Shown in pieces: positions 63,029-64,000 of a DNA stretch of 64,000 nt. Each line of letters opens with the position of its first letter. Position 1 is the first letter of the stretch. A program made the translations under genes and the position numbers. Below the pieces are notes generated by a model. It had not been told where the DNA came from and did no database searches. It saw nothing but the letters and a program-made list of their open reading frames with translations. This DNA comes from an uncultured Aquimarina sp. (GTDB taxonomy: Bacteria > Bacteroidota > Bacteroidia > Flavobacteriales > Flavobacteriaceae), in the NCBI GenBank assembly GCA_947502885.1, contig CANNBP010000001.1:682001-746000 (forward strand), given 5' to 3'.

Positions 63029-63145
63029 GAGCTATTCTTTATATTAACGTACTCTATACCTTATACGCTCTTTATATTATTAAAAAGTAACAGTTTTCTG
63101 ATCAATATTCAAACTTAAAACAGCTTTCTTAATCAGAAAACGGCT

Positions 63146-63937
63146 CTACAAATCATGTGCATTAGCTATAAGCTCAGCCACATCAAGCACTTGAACGCTA
63201 TCTTCTTTTTCCTTGTTTTTTACACCATCTGTCATCATGGTATTACAAAATGGACATCCAGCGGCAATTATATCTGGCTTCGTTTCTAAAGCATCTTCTG
63301 TTCTTTCAACATTCACATCTTTGTTTCCTGGTTCTGGCTCTTTAAACATTTGTGCACCTCCAGCACCACAGCATAGCCCATTACGCTTACACCTCTTCAT
63401 TTCTAACAACTCTACTTCTAACTTTTTCAGTAAGTCTCTAGGAGCTTCATAAACGTTATTTGCTCTACCTAAATAACAAGGGTCATGAAAAGTGATCCTT
63501 TTTCCTTTAAACTTACCTCCTTCAACTTTTAGTCGACCTTCGTCAAGAAGTGATTTAAGAAATTCTGTATGATGCATAACATCATAATCTCCTCCTAATA
63601 CAGGATATTCATTCTTTAACGTATTAAAGCAATGCGGACATGCCGTAACTACCTTTTTAATTTCATAAGCATTCATTACTTCAATATTTGTAACTGCTTG
63701 CATTTGAAACAAAAACTCATTACCTGCTCTTTTTGCGGGATCTCCGGTACAGCTCTCTTCGGTGCCTAAAACTGCAAAGTCAACATTCGCATTATGAAGT
63801 AATTTTACAAAAGCTTTTGTGATTTTTTTTGCTCTATCATCAAAACTACCAGCACAGCCTACCCAAAACAAAACCTCTGGTTTCTTTCCTTCAGCCATAT
63901 ACTCTGCCATTGTTGGCACTTTTATTACTTCACTCAT
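63146..63937 (-). CDS. CCG-domain iron-sulfur (HdrB/GlpC-like) protein
   Basis: 263 residues. Related to heterodisulfide reductase subunit B and the C-terminal part of lactate or glycerol-3-phosphate oxidases, which carry electrons through Cys-bound Fe-S clusters. Two CCG-type motifs are seen: VLFWVGCAGSFDDRAKKITK, TACPHCFNTLKNEYP, FHDPCYLGRANN, KRNGLCCGAGGAQMF and AGCPFCNTMMTDG. The usual partner with two ferredoxin-type clusters would be expected next to it, probably beyond the right edge. The last 60 bp of the window hold no further gene. Electron donor and acceptor unknown. Confidence 0.88.
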   Translation of the reverse strand: MSEVIKVPTMAEYMAEGKKPEVLFWVGCAGSFDDRAKKITKAFVKLLHNANVDFAVLGTEESCTGDPAKRAGNEFLFQMQAVTNIEVMNAYEIKKVVTACPHCFNTLKNEYPVLGGDYDVMHHTEFLKSLLDEGRLKVEGGKFKGKRITFHDPCYLGRANNVYEAPRDLLKKLEVELLEMKRCKRNGLCCGAGGAQMFKEPEPGNKDVNVERTEDALETKPDIIAAGCPFCNTMMTDGVKNKEKEDSVQVLDVAELIANAHDL

Positions 63938-64000
63938 AATGATTTATTTATAAATATGACTCTAAAACAACAAGTCAAACAATATATATTCTAGTCATGT

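Overview
The window reads as chromosomal DNA of a marine-type member of the Bacteroidota, most likely family Flavobacteriaceae (Aquimarina-like by general feel, not proven). The evidence is the strong A+T bias, a flavobacterial promoter form (TTTG - about 19 bp - TAnnTTTG, clearest upstream of rpsF), few Shine-Dalgarno sites, type IX secretion C-terminal sorting domains, SprB and PKD repeats, many lipoproteins, and a KdsB protein fused to a Kdo 8-dehydrogenase-like domain. No rRNA, tRNA or CRISPR array was recognised.

Layout. (1) 1-5.0 kb, minus strand: a decaying accessory region. It holds the start of an outer-membrane protein gene running off the left edge, a zinc-ribbon gene broken in a T10 tract, two displaced toxin C-terminal cassettes (an interrupted nucleotidyltransferase-like one and an ADP-ribosyltransferase-like one) each followed at once by a putative immunity gene, one further small unknown gene, and an IS3 transposase remnant. 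Two 92-bp direct repeats bracket this array. (2) 5.1-24.1 kb, minus strand: one operon of eight tightly packed genes: a 1587-aa secreted beta-rich protein, a multi-Fn3 protein, a 1149-aa SprB-repeat T9SS cargo protein, a PKD lipoprotein, a second lipoprotein, a 757-aa secreted Fn3/coiled-coil protein, a 1171-aa polymorphic toxin with a C-terminal R-S-E ADP-ribosyltransferase domain, and a 123-aa putative immunity gene. This is the best candidate for an undescribed system: an envelope apparatus that displays or delivers an exchangeable toxin, with a store of displaced toxin tips beside it. (3) 24.4-46.7 kb: mostly housekeeping: hisS, rpsF-rpsR-rplI, a LytTR regulator, priA, three tandem chalcone-isomerase-like proteins, a YihY-type membrane protein, nadC, rlmH, a GH5-like enzyme, an S41 peptidase-histidine kinase-response regulator locus with two small secreted paralogues, a UbiA-like protein with a degraded active site, maf, a pterin dehydratase and a YebC-family regulator. 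(4) 46.7-53.4 kb: a second accessory patch of membrane proteins, two divergent GG-leader peptides, a 29-aa hydrophobic peptide, and repeated hairpin and upstream elements. (5) 53.4-64 kb: acyltransferase, KdsB-KdnB-like fusion, RecD-like helicase, DUF3822-type protein, rsmD, a GH3-beta-lactamase-like fusion and a CCG-domain iron-sulfur protein.

How parts work together. In the toxin locus the shared promoter, 2-50 nt gaps and one ATGA overlap indicate co-expression of surface proteins, toxin and immunity. The displaced ADP-ribosyltransferase cassette keeps a stretch homologous to the pre-toxin region of the full toxin, so it could be exchanged by recombination. In the envelope section the KdsB fusion predicts Kdo made or modified as an 8-amino form, while the GH3/beta-lactamase-like protein and GH5-like enzyme act on glycans outside or at the envelope. 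Several start codons were moved inward from the longest open frame (for example hisS, the YebC gene, the lipoprotein at 24.4 kb and the DUF3822 gene) to match family N-termini or signal peptides.
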